In this document: positions 8,599-17,912 of the stretch, one piece after another | Layout of the letters: each line of letters starts with the position of its first letter | Numbering within the stretch: position 1 is the stretch's first letter | DNA from: Flavonifractor sp. AGMB03687 | GTDB lineage: Bacteria > Bacillota > Clostridia > Oscillospirales > Oscillospiraceae | DNA length: 64,000 bases | Assembly (NCBI RefSeq): GCF_017811815.1 | Contig: NZ_JADKZI010000002.1 | Location: forward strand, 124,001 to 188,000 | Direction: 5' to 3' | The notes under the pieces: generated by a model | Seen by the model: the letters and a program-made list of their open reading frames with translations, nothing else | Database searches by the model: none | What the model was told of the DNA's origin: nothing | Made by a program: the position numbers and the translations under genes

Positions 8599-9567
8599 GT
8601 GAAGCAGTCAATGTCGCGGAATGATCACGAGTCATACAGGTACTATAACAGCGACCCGATGGGCAGGGTGTGCAGGCCGGTCTGCATCTGCCCGGGTTCT
8701 ACTGGTCCTACGGGGCCAACAGGCCCGACCGGTCCTACCGGTCCCACGGGCATGGCCGGTCCGACTGGAGCAGCGGGAGCCCCGGGCATGACCGGCCCTA
8801 CAGGACCCACCGGTGCGGTAGGCCCTGCCGGAGCCAACGGTGTGGCCGGTCCTACCGGCCCCACAGGGGCAACAGGTCCCACCGGCCCAGCAGGTGGAGG
8901 CAGCACCACCGGGCCTACCGGACCTACCGGTCCCACAGGCGCCATCGGGCCAACCGGACCTGCGGGAGAGGCGGGAGCCGCTGGAGTGACCGGGCCAGTC
9001 GGCCCGACAGGCGCCACAGGGCCTGCTGGAGCAGCTGGCCCCACGGGTCCTGCAGGAGCAGCCGGAGCGACGGGGCCCACAGGCGCAACCGGCCCCATAG
9101 GACCAACCGGACCAAGCGGGGGAGAGGGCCCCACCGGGCCCACCGGTGCGGAGGGACCGGTACCGGACGATGTGTTTGCGTCCTTCTTTAACTTCCAGTA
9201 CCCGCTGGTACGGGGCAGTCAGCTGGCGCTGCTTCCTGATGTGACCGACCCTACCGGAGCCATCACCCAATCCTCTCTGACACAGATCGCCTTGGAGCCG
9301 GGTTACTATCTGATCTCCTATAAGGTATCGGCCATCTTCCAGCGGGCCAACTACTTGCAGGTGACCCCTAGCTATAACGGAACGGCCCATCTGGAGTATG
9401 GCGTCTATTTCGCCACCAGTACCGACGGCTCCAGCGCCTGTGGCTCCTCCTTCCTGATCCTGCGTGCACCTTCCGCCACCACCTTCAGCCTGACCTACAG
9501 CGGTTCCGCCAACGCCAATGACGGAGAGATCAATGTGACCATTGTGAAGCTGCGCCGCGCACTGTGA
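8599..9567 (+). CDS. Collagen-like Gly-X-Y repeat protein with C-terminal jelly-roll-type domain
   Basis: The 322-residue protein has a short Tyr/Cys-containing N-terminus (residues 1-32), about 155 residues of uninterrupted Gly-X-Y triplets rich in GPT (about 33-188), and a C-terminal domain of about 130 residues resembling BclA-type or TNF-like trimerisation heads. BclA-like proteins form hair-like trimers on spore exosporia or cell surfaces, with threonines in GPT triplets as glycosylation sites. It is a single-gene unit flanked by terminators. GTG at 8599 has GGAAGG five bases upstream; ATG at 8611 is an alternative. No classical signal peptide is visible, which fits a spore-coat route. 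Confidence 0.85.
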   Translation: MKQSMSRNDHESYRYYNSDPMGRVCRPVCICPGSTGPTGPTGPTGPTGPTGMAGPTGAAGAPGMTGPTGPTGAVGPAGANGVAGPTGPTGATGPTGPAGGGSTTGPTGPTGPTGAIGPTGPAGEAGAAGVTGPVGPTGATGPAGAAGPTGPAGAAGATGPTGATGPIGPTGPSGGEGPTGPTGAEGPVPDDVFASFFNFQYPLVRGSQLALLPDVTDPTGAITQSSLTQIALEPGYYLISYKVSAIFQRANYLQVTPSYNGTAHLEYGVYFATSTDGSSACGSSFLILRAPSATTFSLTYSGSANANDGEINVTIVKLRRAL

Positions 9568-9581
9568 TAGGATGGGAAAAG

Positions 9582-9622
9582 AAAAAGAAAGACATCTGCT
9601 TTTAGCAGATGTCTTTCTTTTT
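9582..9622. terminator. Bidirectional terminator between collagen-like gene and tRNA-Thr
   Basis: A 19-bp perfect stem (9582-9600 with 9604-9622, loop TTT) is bounded by A-rich and T-rich ends, so it serves both the collagen-like gene (+) and the tRNA (-). The CCA end of the tRNA touches the stem. Confidence 0.92.
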
Positions 9623-9696
9623 GGAGCTAGTGGTGGGAATCGAACCCACGGCCTGCTCATTACGAGTGAGCTGCTCTACCTCTGAGCCACACTAGC
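9622..9696 (-). tRNA. tRNA-Thr (CGT)
   Basis: On the minus strand the cloverleaf is complete: acceptor GCTAGTG/CACTAGC, D-stem GCTC/GAGC, anticodon stem GCTCA/TGAGC around loop CTCGTAA (anticodon CGT), and T-arm GTGGG-TTCGATT-CCCAC. CCA is encoded. Confidence 0.95.
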
Positions 9697-10249
9697 GAAG
9701 CAGATGACTGCTGCAAATGGGGAAAATAGTACATTTGCAGTTTGTAATGATACCACATTTTCGCATCGTAGTCAACCATATCTTTTCTGCACAGAAGGAA
9801 TACAAAACGTATAGAGCAGGTCTTACATGAAGGAGAAAATGCAAAAGAAAGGATCGTTTTACCGGTGAATTTACCGAAAGAAATTTTTGCAGTATAATCC
9901 GGAAAAGAGATGGGAAGAAAAAGTGAGGAAATTTACGCTGTATATCAGGGAAAAGGGTATTGATTCAGATTGATGAAAATGAGAAAATAGTTTACATAAA
10001 AATAAAGAAAAAGAGGTTCTACCCGCTGTTATTCACATTGTCCACAGGTTTGTCCACCGTTTAATTGCGGATGATAGCGGCGATTTCTCCACTTTTGCAC
10101 AAAGATTTCCACACGCTCCAATGGGACAAATTGAGACAAAACTAGATAGTTTTCGGTAACATAACGCGGAATTGCTGGGGGTATGCAGCAGAAGAGGGGG
10201 ATTCCGTCAAAGGGTATGCAGGAAGAACATCCTTTCCCGGGAAAAGCAC
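9697..10249. other. AT-rich non-coding interval
   Basis: About 550 bases with no convincing gene. The left part (to about 10018) is unusually AT-rich for this GC-rich window; the right part holds the DnaA-box-like cluster. Short open frames here lack ribosome-binding sites and family-like sequence. Confidence 0.6.
10029..10113 (+). promoter_or_regulatory. Cluster of DnaA-box-like 9-mers
   Basis: Five same-orientation sites lie within 85 bases: TTATTCACA (10029-10037, full match to TTATNCACA), TTGTCCACA (10038-10046, directly abutting), TTGTCCACC (10050-10058), TTTTGCACA (10093-10101) and the weaker ATTTCCACA (10105-10113). An A/T-rich tract of about 60 bases lies immediately left. This resembles a DnaA-binding or origin-like region, but no dnaA, dnaN or rpmH gene is nearby. 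Confidence 0.45.
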
Positions 10250-10278
10250 TTGCAGACAGGAAGGAACCGGTATAAAAT
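10250..10278 (+). promoter_or_regulatory. Promoter of the DUF362-deoC operon
   Basis: TTGCAG (10250-10255), 17-base spacer, TAAAAT (10273-10278), then AGGAGG at 10309-10314 before the start at 10327. Confidence 0.6.
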
Positions 10279-10326
10279 AAGGATGCTTAAACATTACAGT
10301 GTTACACTAGGAGGAATGTTGAACCC

Positions 10327-11454
10327 ATGGAACAGGCAAAGGTATATTATTCCGACCTGCGCTGCCGTCCCGGTAAGAACCTGCTGAACAAGCTGGAGAA
10401 GCTGATTCGTAAGGCGGGGATCGGAGAGATCGACTTTGACCATAAGCTGGTCGCCATCAAGATGCACTTTGGCGAGCCCGGCAACCTGGCCTTCCTGCGG
10501 CCCAACTATGCCAAGACGGTGGCAGACGTGGTGAAGAGCCTGGGCGGCGTGCCCTTCCTCACCGACTGCAATACCCTCTATCCCGGACGGCGGAAGAACG
10601 CCCTGGAGCACCTGGACGCCGCCTATGAAAACGGCTTTTCCCCCCTGTCCACCGGCTGCCAGATCATCATCGGCGACGGACTTCGGGGCAACGACGATGT
10701 GGAGGTGCCGGTGGCCGGCGCCGAGCACATCACCACTGCCAAGATCGGCAAGGCCATCATGGAGGCCGATGTGATCATCTCCCTGTCCCACTTCAAGGGC
10801 CATGAGCAGACCGGCTTTGGCGGCGCCATCAAGAACCTGGGCATGGGCTGCGGTTCCCGCCGGGGCAAGATGGAGCAGCACGCACAGGGCAAGCCGGTGG
10901 TGGAGCAGGACCGGTGCGTGGGCTGCCGCAAGTGCGATACCCAGTGCGCCCACGGTGCCATCTCCTACGGCGACGACCGGAAGGCCTCCATTGACCAGGA
11001 CAAGTGCGTGGGCTGCGGCCGCTGCATTGCCGTGTGCAACGCGGATGCCATTCATGCCGGCTATGATGCCGCTATGGAGGAGCTGAGCTGCCGTATGGCG
11101 GAGTACACCAAGGCGGTGGTGGACGGCCGTCCCCAGTTCCACATCAGCCTGGTCATCGACGTCTCTCCCTACTGCGACTGCCACGGGGAGAACGACCTGC
11201 CCATCGTGCCCGACGTGGGCATGTTTGCCTCCTTCGATCCGGTGGCCCTGGACCAGGCCTGTGCTGACGCCTGCCTGCGCCAGCCGCCCATTCCCGGGTC
11301 CTCTCTGGACGAGCAGATGCACGCTGAGGGTTTCTGCGACCATCACGACCACTTTATCAACAGTATGCCCAACACCGACTGGAAGGTGTGCCTGGCCCAC
11401 TGTGAGAAGATCGGCGTGGGCACCCGCTCCTATGAGCTGATCGAGGTAAAATAA
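10327..11454 (+). CDS. DUF362 domain-containing 4Fe-4S protein
   Basis: The 375-residue protein has an N-terminal DUF362 domain followed by a two-cluster bacterial ferredoxin insert (CVGCRKCDTQCAHGAI and CVGCGRCIAVCNADAI, residues about 197-245) and a further DUF362-type C-terminal part. It should bind two [4Fe-4S] clusters and take part in an undefined electron-transfer or radical-linked reaction in the cytoplasm. AGGAGG lies 12 bases before the ATG. It forms an operon with deoC 24 bases downstream, which hints at a role linked to nucleoside or aldehyde metabolism, but no function is established. Confidence 0.85.
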   Translation: MEQAKVYYSDLRCRPGKNLLNKLEKLIRKAGIGEIDFDHKLVAIKMHFGEPGNLAFLRPNYAKTVADVVKSLGGVPFLTDCNTLYPGRRKNALEHLDAAYENGFSPLSTGCQIIIGDGLRGNDDVEVPVAGAEHITTAKIGKAIMEADVIISLSHFKGHEQTGFGGAIKNLGMGCGSRRGKMEQHAQGKPVVEQDRCVGCRKCDTQCAHGAISYGDDRKASIDQDKCVGCGRCIAVCNADAIHAGYDAAMEELSCRMAEYTKAVVDGRPQFHISLVIDVSPYCDCHGENDLPIVPDVGMFASFDPVALDQACADACLRQPPIPGSSLDEQMHAEGFCDHHDHFINSMPNTDWKVCLAHCEKIGVGTRSYELIEVK

Positions 11455-11478
11455 TCCCTTCAGAAAGGAAGATTCGAC

Positions 11479-12144
11479 ATGGATGTAAAGGAGATCCTGA
11501 GCCGCTGCGACCACACCCTGCTGAAGCAGGAGTCCACCTGGGGCCAGATCAAGGCCGTTTGTGACGATGGTATCAAGTATAACTGTGCCTCCGTCTGCAT
11601 CCCTGCCTCTTTTGTGAAGCAGGCCGCCGATTATGTGGGCAACGATCTGAAGATCTGCACCGTTATCGGCTTCCCCAATGGCTACTCCACCACCGCCGTC
11701 AAGGTCTTTGAGACGGAGGACGCTATCCGCAACGGTGCGGACGAGATCGATATGGTCATCAACATCGGCTGGGTCAAGGACCAGCGGTGGGACGACCTGC
11801 TGGAGGAGATCCGCGCCATCAAGCGCTCCTGCCAGGGCCGGATCCTGAAGGTCATCGTAGAGGCCTGCCTGCTGACCCAGGAGGAGAAGGTCAAGATGTG
11901 TCAGATCGTCACCGAGTCCGGTGCGGACTATATCAAGACCTCCACAGGCTTCTCCACCGGGGGCGCCACCCGGGAGGACGTGGCCCTCTTTAAGGCCAAC
12001 GTAGGCCCCGAGGTGCGCATCAAGGCCGCCGGCGGCATCCGTACCCTGCAGGATGCCGAGGACTTCATCAACCTGGGCGCTGACCGACTGGGGACCTCCG
12101 CCATCGTCAAGCTGGTGAAGGGCCAGGAGCCTCAGGGCTATTGA
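11479..12144 (+). CDS. deoC: Deoxyribose-phosphate aldolase
   Basis: DeoC cleaves 2-deoxyribose-5-phosphate to glyceraldehyde-3-phosphate and acetaldehyde in deoxynucleoside salvage. The 221-residue TIM-barrel protein has the usual length. Key residues are visible in [10 protein letters not shown] (first active-site lysine) and DYIKTSTGF (Schiff-base lysine). GAAAGGAAG precedes the ATG. It is second in the unit with the DUF362 protein and is followed by a strong hairpin. Confidence 0.95.
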   Translation: MDVKEILSRCDHTLLKQESTWGQIKAVCDDGIKYNCASVCIPASFVKQAADYVGNDLKICTVIGFPNGYSTTAVKVFETEDAIRNGADEIDMVINIGWVKDQRWDDLLEEIRAIKRSCQGRILKVIVEACLLTQEEKVKMCQIVTESGADYIKTSTGFSTGGATREDVALFKANVGPEVRIKAAGGIRTLQDAEDFINLGADRLGTSAIVKLVKGQEPQGY

Positions 12145-12180
12145 GCCGCTCCAAGCCGGTTTAGAAAAACAGCATAAATG

Positions 12181-12218
12181 ACTGAGAGGCCTCCGGCTTA
12201 CGCCGGGGGCCTCTCAGT
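12181..12218. terminator. Convergent hairpin between deoC and ptsI
   Basis: A 17-bp stem (12181-12197 with 12202-12218, one G-T pair, loop TTAC). T-tracts are short on both sides, so termination efficiency is uncertain, but position between convergent genes supports it. Confidence 0.7.
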
Positions 12219-12249
12219 CTAATAAGGAAAAAGGAAAAAGGGAGTAAGC

Positions 12250-13962
12250 TTAGTCATTCACCGCGGACTGGAGGTAACCCTCCACGCCGGCGGCAGTAGA
12301 GAGGCCCATGGCCTCCAGGGTCACCTGGGCAGCCTGAGCGGCGTGCCAGTGATGGATCTGGGCCCGGGTGGCCAGCACAGCGGAGGCACTGACCGAGAAC
12401 TCGTCCAGGCCCCAGGTCATAAGCAGGGGGATGAGCCGGGGATCGGCGGCGGCCTCGCCGCACATACCGACCTGAATGCCCGCCTCCTTGGCGGCGGTGA
12501 TCACATTGCGGATGGAACGGAGCACAGCGGGGTGGAAGGTGGTATACAGGTTTTCCACCTGAGCGTTGCCCCGGTCCACCGCCATGGTATATTGCGTCAG
12601 ATCGTTGGTGCCGATGGAGAAGAAGTCACATTCCCGGGCCAGCAGGTCGGCAATGAGGGCGGCGGCAGGGGTCTCCACCATAATGCCCAGAGGGATGTCC
12701 TTGTGGTAGGGAAGACCCTCGGCTTCCAGCTCCGCCTTGCAGGTCTCCAGCAGGGCGCGGGCCCCCCGGATCTCCTCCAGGGAGGTGACCAGCGGCAGCA
12801 TGATCTTGATGTTTTTCTCCTCGGCGCCTGCCCGCAGCAGGGCCCGAAGCTGAACCTTGTACAGGTCCGGATTGTCCAGGCAGTAGCGGATGGCCCGGTG
12901 GCCCAGGAAGGGGTTTTCCTCGTGGGCCATGCCCAGGTAGTCCACCGCCTTGTCACCGCCCACATCCAGGGTGCGGATGATGACCTCTTTGCCCGCCATG
13001 GTGCGGGAGACGGCCAGATAGGCCTCGTACTGCTCGGTCTCGGAGGGGACATTGGCCCGATCCATAAACAGGAACTCGGTGCGGAACAGGCCGATACCCT
13101 CGGCACCGGAGGCCGCGGCGGCCTCCGCCTCGGCGGGGGAGCCGATGTTGGCGTACAGGGCGTAGCGGTTGCCCTCGGCGTCCACGGTGGCTTTGTCCCG
13201 GTAGACCGCCAGCAGAGCCTTCTGCTTGCGGAAGGCCTCCTGCTTGGTCAGGTACTCGGCCAGGGTCCGCTGGTCGGGATTGACCAGGGCTACGCCGTCG
13301 CCGCCGTCCACAATGACGCTGTCGCCGTCCTTCAGCTGCTCCATGGCCCGGGGCACGCTGAGCACCGCGGGCAGCTCCAGGGCCCGGGCCAGAATGGCGG
13401 AATGGCTGGTGCGTCCGCCCACCTCGGTGAGGATGGCGGCCACGTGCTCCTTGTCCAGGCCCACCGTCATGGAGGGAGTCAGATCGTGGGCCACCAGCAC
13501 GCTGCCGGCGGGCAGGGAACTGACGTCCACGCCGGTGACGCCCAGCAGGATGGCCAGCATCCGGCTGCGGATATCCCGCACGTCGGTGGCACGCTGACGC
13601 ATCAGCTCATCGTCCACCCCGGCGAACATCTCGGCGTACATGGTACAGACCTGATCCACCGCCGCCTCGGCGCACTGACCGGCGTCGATGACCTCGCCCA
13701 TCTGGCTCTGCATGAAGGGATCGCTGAGCATCATGATCTGGCCGGTGAGGATCTCCGACTCCTTTTCGCCCACCTGGGCGCGGATGCGCTCGGCCATGGC
13801 GGTGGTCTTCTCATTGAACTGGGTGATGGCACTCTGCAGGCGGTCCTTTTCCACCTCTTTGCCACTGTATTTCACGGCGGAGTAGTCCAGGCTCTGTTCC
13901 CGGACACAGACGGCCTTGCCGATGCCGATGCCGTCGGAAGCGGCGATGCCACGTAAGATCAT
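12250..13962 (-). CDS. ptsI: Phosphoenolpyruvate-protein phosphotransferase (PTS enzyme I)
   Basis: Enzyme I starts the PTS phosphorelay by moving phosphate from PEP to HPr. At 570 residues it is full length. It shows the phosphohistidine motif GGRTSHSAILAR (His187), the PEP-binding barrel with FRTEFLFM, and the C-terminal GMCGEAAADP region. It is the last gene of the fructose operon, 33 bases after HPr, so here the general PTS enzymes are expressed with the fructose-specific ones instead of from a separate ptsHI locus. Confidence 0.95.
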   Translation of the reverse strand: MILRGIAASDGIGIGKAVCVREQSLDYSAVKYSGKEVEKDRLQSAITQFNEKTTAMAERIRAQVGEKESEILTGQIMMLSDPFMQSQMGEVIDAGQCAEAAVDQVCTMYAEMFAGVDDELMRQRATDVRDIRSRMLAILLGVTGVDVSSLPAGSVLVAHDLTPSMTVGLDKEHVAAILTEVGGRTSHSAILARALELPAVLSVPRAMEQLKDGDSVIVDGGDGVALVNPDQRTLAEYLTKQEAFRKQKALLAVYRDKATVDAEGNRYALYANIGSPAEAEAAAASGAEGIGLFRTEFLFMDRANVPSETEQYEAYLAVSRTMAGKEVIIRTLDVGGDKAVDYLGMAHEENPFLGHRAIRYCLDNPDLYKVQLRALLRAGAEEKNIKIMLPLVTSLEEIRGARALLETCKAELEAEGLPYHKDIPLGIMVETPAAALIADLLARECDFFSIGTNDLTQYTMAVDRGNAQVENLYTTFHPAVLRSIRNVITAAKEAGIQVGMCGEAAADPRLIPLLMTWGLDEFSVSASAVLATRAQIHHWHAAQAAQVTLEAMGLSTAAGVEGYLQSAVND

Positions 13963-13995
13963 AGCGGTTCCTCCTGTTTTGGACGGCTTGGACGA

Positions 13996-14259
13996 TTACT
14001 CGCCCAGGCCGGATTCCACCAGCTCCACCGCGGCCTTGAGGGCCTCGGCTTCCTGCTCGCCGCAGCACTGGATCTCGATCTCGCTGCCCTGCTTGATGCA
14101 GGCGGCCATCAGATGCATGATGCTCTTGGCGTTGATGTTCTTGCCGTTGAAAACGATGGTGACATCGCTCTTATACTTGGCCATGGTGTTGACGAAGAGC
14201 TGAGCGGGACGCATGTGCATGCCCTGAGGATTGACGATTTTCGTGGTAGCGGTGACCAT
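13996..14259 (-). CDS. ptsH: HPr family phosphocarrier protein
   Basis: The 87-residue protein carries the phospho-acceptor His15 (PQGMHMRPAQ) and a serine exactly at position 46 (NAKSIMHLM), the site used by HPr kinase in Firmicute carbon repression. The start at 14259 follows AAAGGAAG; an upstream in-frame ATG at 14295 would add residues with no family match. It lies between fruA and ptsI. The helix after Ser46 reads SIMHLMAAC instead of the commoner SIMGVMSL, so regulatory partners may differ. Confidence 0.92.
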   Translation of the reverse strand: MVTATTKIVNPQGMHMRPAQLFVNTMAKYKSDVTIVFNGKNINAKSIMHLMAACIKQGSEIEIQCCGEQEAEALKAAVELVESGLGE

Positions 14260-14301
14260 AATGATACTTCCTTTCTGAATCGAACTGTTACTCAATCTAT
14301 C

Positions 14302-16203
14302 TTATACTTTTTTCTTCTTCAGCACACCCAGCAGGACCATGCCCACCAGAGAGCCCACAGCCAGGGCGATGACATAGCCCAGCACGTTGGTCATAACGGG
14401 GAAGACAAAGATGCCGCCGTGGGGCGCGGGGAGGGCGCAGCCAAAGGCCATGGACAGGGCGCCGGCCACGGCGGAGCCCACAATGCAGGAGGGGAGGACG
14501 TGGAGAGGGTCGCTGGCGGCGAAGGGAATGGCGCCCTCGGTGATGAAGCACAGGCCCATGATGTAGTTGACCACGCCGGACTTGCGCTCGTCCTCGGTAA
14601 AGCGGTTCTTAAAGAAGGTGGTGGCCAGAGCGATGGCGATGGGGGGGACCATGCCGCCGATCATGACGGCGGCCATGATGTCGGAGCCCTGCCCGGCAGC
14701 CATAGTGGCCAGGGTGGAGGTGCCGAACACGTAGGCAGCCTTATTGAAGGGACCGCCCATATCCACAGCCATCATACCGGCCAGCACGATGCCCAGTACG
14801 ATCTTGCTGCCCTCGCCCATGGCCTCCAAGCCGGAGTACAGGGCGGTGTTGATGGCACCCACAATGGGGTTGATGAGGCACATGAACAGGCCGATGATGA
14901 GCAGACCCACCACCGGGTAGATCAGGATGGGCTTGAGGCCTTCCAGAGCCCGGGGCAGCTTGTCGCAGAGCTTGCGCATGCCCAGCATCAGGTAGCCGGC
15001 GGCAAAACCGGCGATGAGGGCGCCCAGGAAGCCGGCGGAGACGGAGGTGCCGGAGGGGGAGGCGAAGGTGGCGCCGGACACGGCCAGCGCGCCGCCTACA
15101 AAGCCCACCATCAGGCCGGGCCGGTCGGCAATGGACATGGCGATATAGCCGGCCAGGATGGGCAGCATGAAGTTGAAGGCCACGCCGCCGATGTTCTTGA
15201 ACCAGGCGGCGATGGGGGTGTTGGTGCCGAAGTTGGCGTAGTCGATGGAGGCGTCGTCCAGCAGGAAGGCCAGAGCGATGAGAATGCCGCCGCCGATGAC
15301 GAAGGGGAGCATGTGGCTGACGCCGTTCATCAGCTGCTTGTACAGCTTGCGGCCGATGCTCTCATTGGTGACCTCATGGGCCACCTCGCCGGTGTGGTGG
15401 TAGATGGGGGCGTTGGGGGCCTGGCGGATCAGCTCCTCCGGCTTGTGAATGCCGTCGGATACCGGCACCCGCAGCACGTGCTTGCCGTCAAACCGGGCCA
15501 GGTCTACCTCCTTGTCGGCGGCAATGATGATGCCGTCGCAGGCGTCGATCTCAGCCTGGGTCAGGATGTTCTTGGCGCCGCCGGAGCCCTGGGTCTCCAC
15601 CTTAACCGGAATGCCGATCTCCTTGCCCATCTTCTCCAGGGCCTCGGCGGCCATGTAGGTGTGGGCGATGCCGGTGGGGCAGGCAGTGATTGCCAGGATG
15701 CGGGGGCCGGTGGAAGCGGGTGCTTCCGCGGGAACCTCCTCGGGGAACTTGGCGGCCTCGTACTTATCAATGACCTCCATGAAGGTCTTGGCGTCAGGGG
15801 CGGCCCGCAGCTCGCTGACGAAGTTGAAGTCCATCAGCAGGACCATCAGGTGGGACAGGATCTCCAGGTGCAGGTCACCGTCCAGAGGAGCGGCGATCAT
15901 GAAGAAGAGGTCGGAGGGCTGGCCATCCATGGCGCCGTAGTCCACACCCTCTTTCAGGATGCAGGCGGCCAGGCTGGGGGAGGTGACGCAGCCGCTCTTG
16001 GCGTGGGGAACGGCAATGCCCATTTCAATGGCGGTACTGGTCTGGGCCTCACGGGCCAGAATGGCCTCCTTGTAGGTCTTGCGGTCGGTGAGGCATCCGC
16101 TCTTGTCCTGCAGGTCCACCAGCAGGTCGATGGCCCCGTCCTTGTCGGCAGCGGAAGCGCCCAGTGCGATTTTGTCTGTGCTCAGCAGATCGACGATACG
16201 CAT
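14302..16203 (-). CDS. fruA: Fructose-specific PTS EIIABC transporter
   Basis: A 633-residue membrane permease that imports fructose and phosphorylates it at C1. Domain order is EIIA (residues 1-150, phospho-His67 in IAVPHAKS), EIIB (about 167-270, phospho-Cys175 in ITACPTGIAHTYMAA) and EIIC (about 290-630, with repeated membrane segments and the GGAL/GGMVPP loops). It lies between fruK and ptsH in the classic Firmicute order. The C-terminus ends in KKKKV. Confidence 0.95.
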   Translation of the reverse strand: MRIVDLLSTDKIALGASAADKDGAIDLLVDLQDKSGCLTDRKTYKEAILAREAQTSTAIEMGIAVPHAKSGCVTSPSLAACILKEGVDYGAMDGQPSDLFFMIAAPLDGDLHLEILSHLMVLLMDFNFVSELRAAPDAKTFMEVIDKYEAAKFPEEVPAEAPASTGPRILAITACPTGIAHTYMAAEALEKMGKEIGIPVKVETQGSGGAKNILTQAEIDACDGIIIAADKEVDLARFDGKHVLRVPVSDGIHKPEELIRQAPNAPIYHHTGEVAHEVTNESIGRKLYKQLMNGVSHMLPFVIGGGILIALAFLLDDASIDYANFGTNTPIAAWFKNIGGVAFNFMLPILAGYIAMSIADRPGLMVGFVGGALAVSGATFASPSGTSVSAGFLGALIAGFAAGYLMLGMRKLCDKLPRALEGLKPILIYPVVGLLIIGLFMCLINPIVGAINTALYSGLEAMGEGSKIVLGIVLAGMMAVDMGGPFNKAAYVFGTSTLATMAAGQGSDIMAAVMIGGMVPPIAIALATTFFKNRFTEDERKSGVVNYIMGLCFITEGAIPFAASDPLHVLPSCIVGSAVAGALSMAFGCALPAPHGGIFVFPVMTNVLGYVIALAVGSLVGMVLLGVLKKKKV

Positions 16204-16245
16204 AACAACGGGCTCCTTTCAGATCAGAGTAGGGTAGCGTATGAA

Positions 16246-17148
16246 TCAGAGGGTTTTCAGCAGGGCCATGATCTTCTCCCGGTCAGCCAGGCCGTCGGAA
16301 AAGGCGGTGGCGGACCCGGCGGCGGTGCCCAGGCGATGGGCGTAGGAATAGTCGCCAGTCTCCAGCCAGCCGGCCAGGAAGCCGGCCACCATGGAGTCGC
16401 CGGCGCCCACCGAGTTGCGGACCTTGCCCTTGGGCACGCCCAGACGGTGGCAGCCGCCCCGCTCGTCCACCAGAAGGGAGCCGTCTCCCGCCATGGATAC
16501 CAGCACGTTGCGGGCACCCTTTTCCTGCAGCTGGGCGGCGCAGTGGCGGATCTCGGTGTCGGTAACGGGGGCCTTTCCAAAGATCTCACCCAGCTCTAGG
16601 TTGTTGGGCTTGATGAGGAAGGGATGGTAGGGCAGGGCGCTGCACAGCAGGTTCCGGGTGGTGTCCACCACGAACTGGATGCCCCGATCTTCCAGACGGG
16701 CCAGGATCTGCTCGTAGACGTCGTGGGACAGGGCAGCGGGCACGGAGCCGGAGATCACCAGAATGTCGCCCGGCTCCAGCCGGTCCAGCTTGTCCTGGAG
16801 GGTCCGCAGGGCGGTGGGGCCCACCGTGGGGCCCTGGCCGTTGATTTCGGTCTCAGCGCCTCCTTTGACCTTTACATTGATGCGGGTGAGGCCCTCGGGC
16901 AGCCAGATGAAGTCGGTGCGGATGCCCAGATTGTGCAGGCCCTCCTCCAGAGCCCGGCCGGTGAAGCCGGCCAGGAAGCCCAGAGCCACATTTTCCACCC
17001 CAAGGGCGGAAAGTACGGTGGAGACGTTGATGCCCTTGCCGCCGTACTGGATGGCCTCGCTCTGGGTGCGGTTGATCTCGCCGGGACGCAAGGCGTCGAT
17101 CCACACCACGTAGTCCAGGGCGGGATTAAAGGTTACTGTGTAGATCAT
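16246..17148 (-). CDS. fruK: 1-phosphofructokinase
   Basis: FruK converts fructose-1-phosphate, made by FruA, to fructose-1,6-bisphosphate. The 300-residue PfkB/ribokinase-family protein has the N-terminal TVTFNPALDYVV, the GGKGINVS substrate loop and the GAGDSMVAGF motif containing the catalytic aspartate. It starts three bases after fruR and ends 42 bases before fruA, in one operon. Confidence 0.95.
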   Translation of the reverse strand: MIYTVTFNPALDYVVWIDALRPGEINRTQSEAIQYGGKGINVSTVLSALGVENVALGFLAGFTGRALEEGLHNLGIRTDFIWLPEGLTRINVKVKGGAETEINGQGPTVGPTALRTLQDKLDRLEPGDILVISGSVPAALSHDVYEQILARLEDRGIQFVVDTTRNLLCSALPYHPFLIKPNNLELGEIFGKAPVTDTEIRHCAAQLQEKGARNVLVSMAGDGSLLVDERGGCHRLGVPKGKVRNSVGAGDSMVAGFLAGWLETGDYSYAHRLGTAAGSATAFSDGLADREKIMALLKTL

Positions 17149-17151
17149 GGC

Positions 17152-17895
17152 TTATACCTCCTTAATGACCGTGTGTTCCAGGTAGCTGGGGTCGGGCAGG
17201 TGCTCGGTGATGATGGTGGCCTTCTCCAGCGGGAGCACGGTCACGGCAGAGACCAGCTCAAACTTGCTGCTGTCCGCCAGTACAAAGGTGAGATAGGACT
17301 GCTCGGAGGCTTTGGTCTTGATGGCGGCCTCCTCCGGGTCGGGGGTGGTGAACCCCTGTCGGATGGAGATGCCGTTGATGCCCAGAAAAGCCTTGGTAAA
17401 GTTGTAGCGGCTCAGCTCCTTCAGGGCGCCGGTGCCGACCACCGCCCAGGTACCGGGCTTGAGAAGACCGCCCAGCACATAACTCCGCAGGCCCAGCTCC
17501 ATGAGCCGCTGGGCGCAGCCGATGCCGTTGGTGACGAAGGTGGCGCCGGAACCCTTTAAATACTCTATCATCCGTATGGTGGTGGTGCCGGCGTCCAGGT
17601 AAACCACGTCGTCGTCGCTGATGAGCCCGGCGGCATAGTGGGCGATACGGTCCTTCTCGTCCCGGTGGAGCAGGGTCTTGGTGCTCACGTCGGGCTCCTC
17701 ACCCTGGAAGGTGCCGCTGGCCAATACCGCTCCTCCGTGGACCTTATTCAGCCGTCCCTGACGGGACAGAATGGTCAGATCCCGGCGAATAGTGGCCTCG
17801 GATGCGCCGGTGAGCTCACACAGCCGGGTCACGCTGGCCGCCCGATTGTCGGCCAATTCCTGGAGGATGGCTTCAAATCGCTGTTCTGCCAGCAT
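17152..17895 (-). CDS. fruR: DeoR/GlpR family repressor, FruR type
   Basis: The 247-residue protein has a DeoR N-terminal helix-turn-helix (residues 1-57, with ASEATIRRDLTILS) and a C-terminal phosphosugar sensor domain with the DAGTTT motif. In Firmicutes FruR represses fruRKA and is relieved by fructose-1-phosphate or related sugars. It is the first gene of the fructose operon, preceded by an AAAGGAGG ribosome-binding site and a promoter bordered by inverted repeats. Confidence 0.92.
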   Translation of the reverse strand: MLAEQRFEAILQELADNRAASVTRLCELTGASEATIRRDLTILSRQGRLNKVHGGAVLASGTFQGEEPDVSTKTLLHRDEKDRIAHYAAGLISDDDVVYLDAGTTTIRMIEYLKGSGATFVTNGIGCAQRLMELGLRSYVLGGLLKPGTWAVVGTGALKELSRYNFTKAFLGINGISIRQGFTTPDPEEAAIKTKASEQSYLTFVLADSSKFELVSAVTVLPLEKATIITEHLPDPSYLEHTVIKEV

Positions 17896-17912
17896 GGGAT
17901 CCCTCCTTTCAG

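Noticed and set aside
8643-9143. Long GPVGP-rich reading frame opposite the collagen-like gene
   Set aside because: It is the mirror of the GGX-rich repeat on the other strand, has no ribosome-binding site and encodes only the reverse-complement repeat.
10172-10387. 71-residue plus-strand frame before the DUF362 gene
   Set aside because: It runs through the promoter and ribosome-binding site of the DUF362 gene and reads over its first codons out of frame.
14113-16599. 828-residue plus-strand frame over fruA
   Set aside because: Antisense shadow of fruA and ptsH with low-complexity His/Gly/Asp composition and no family motif.
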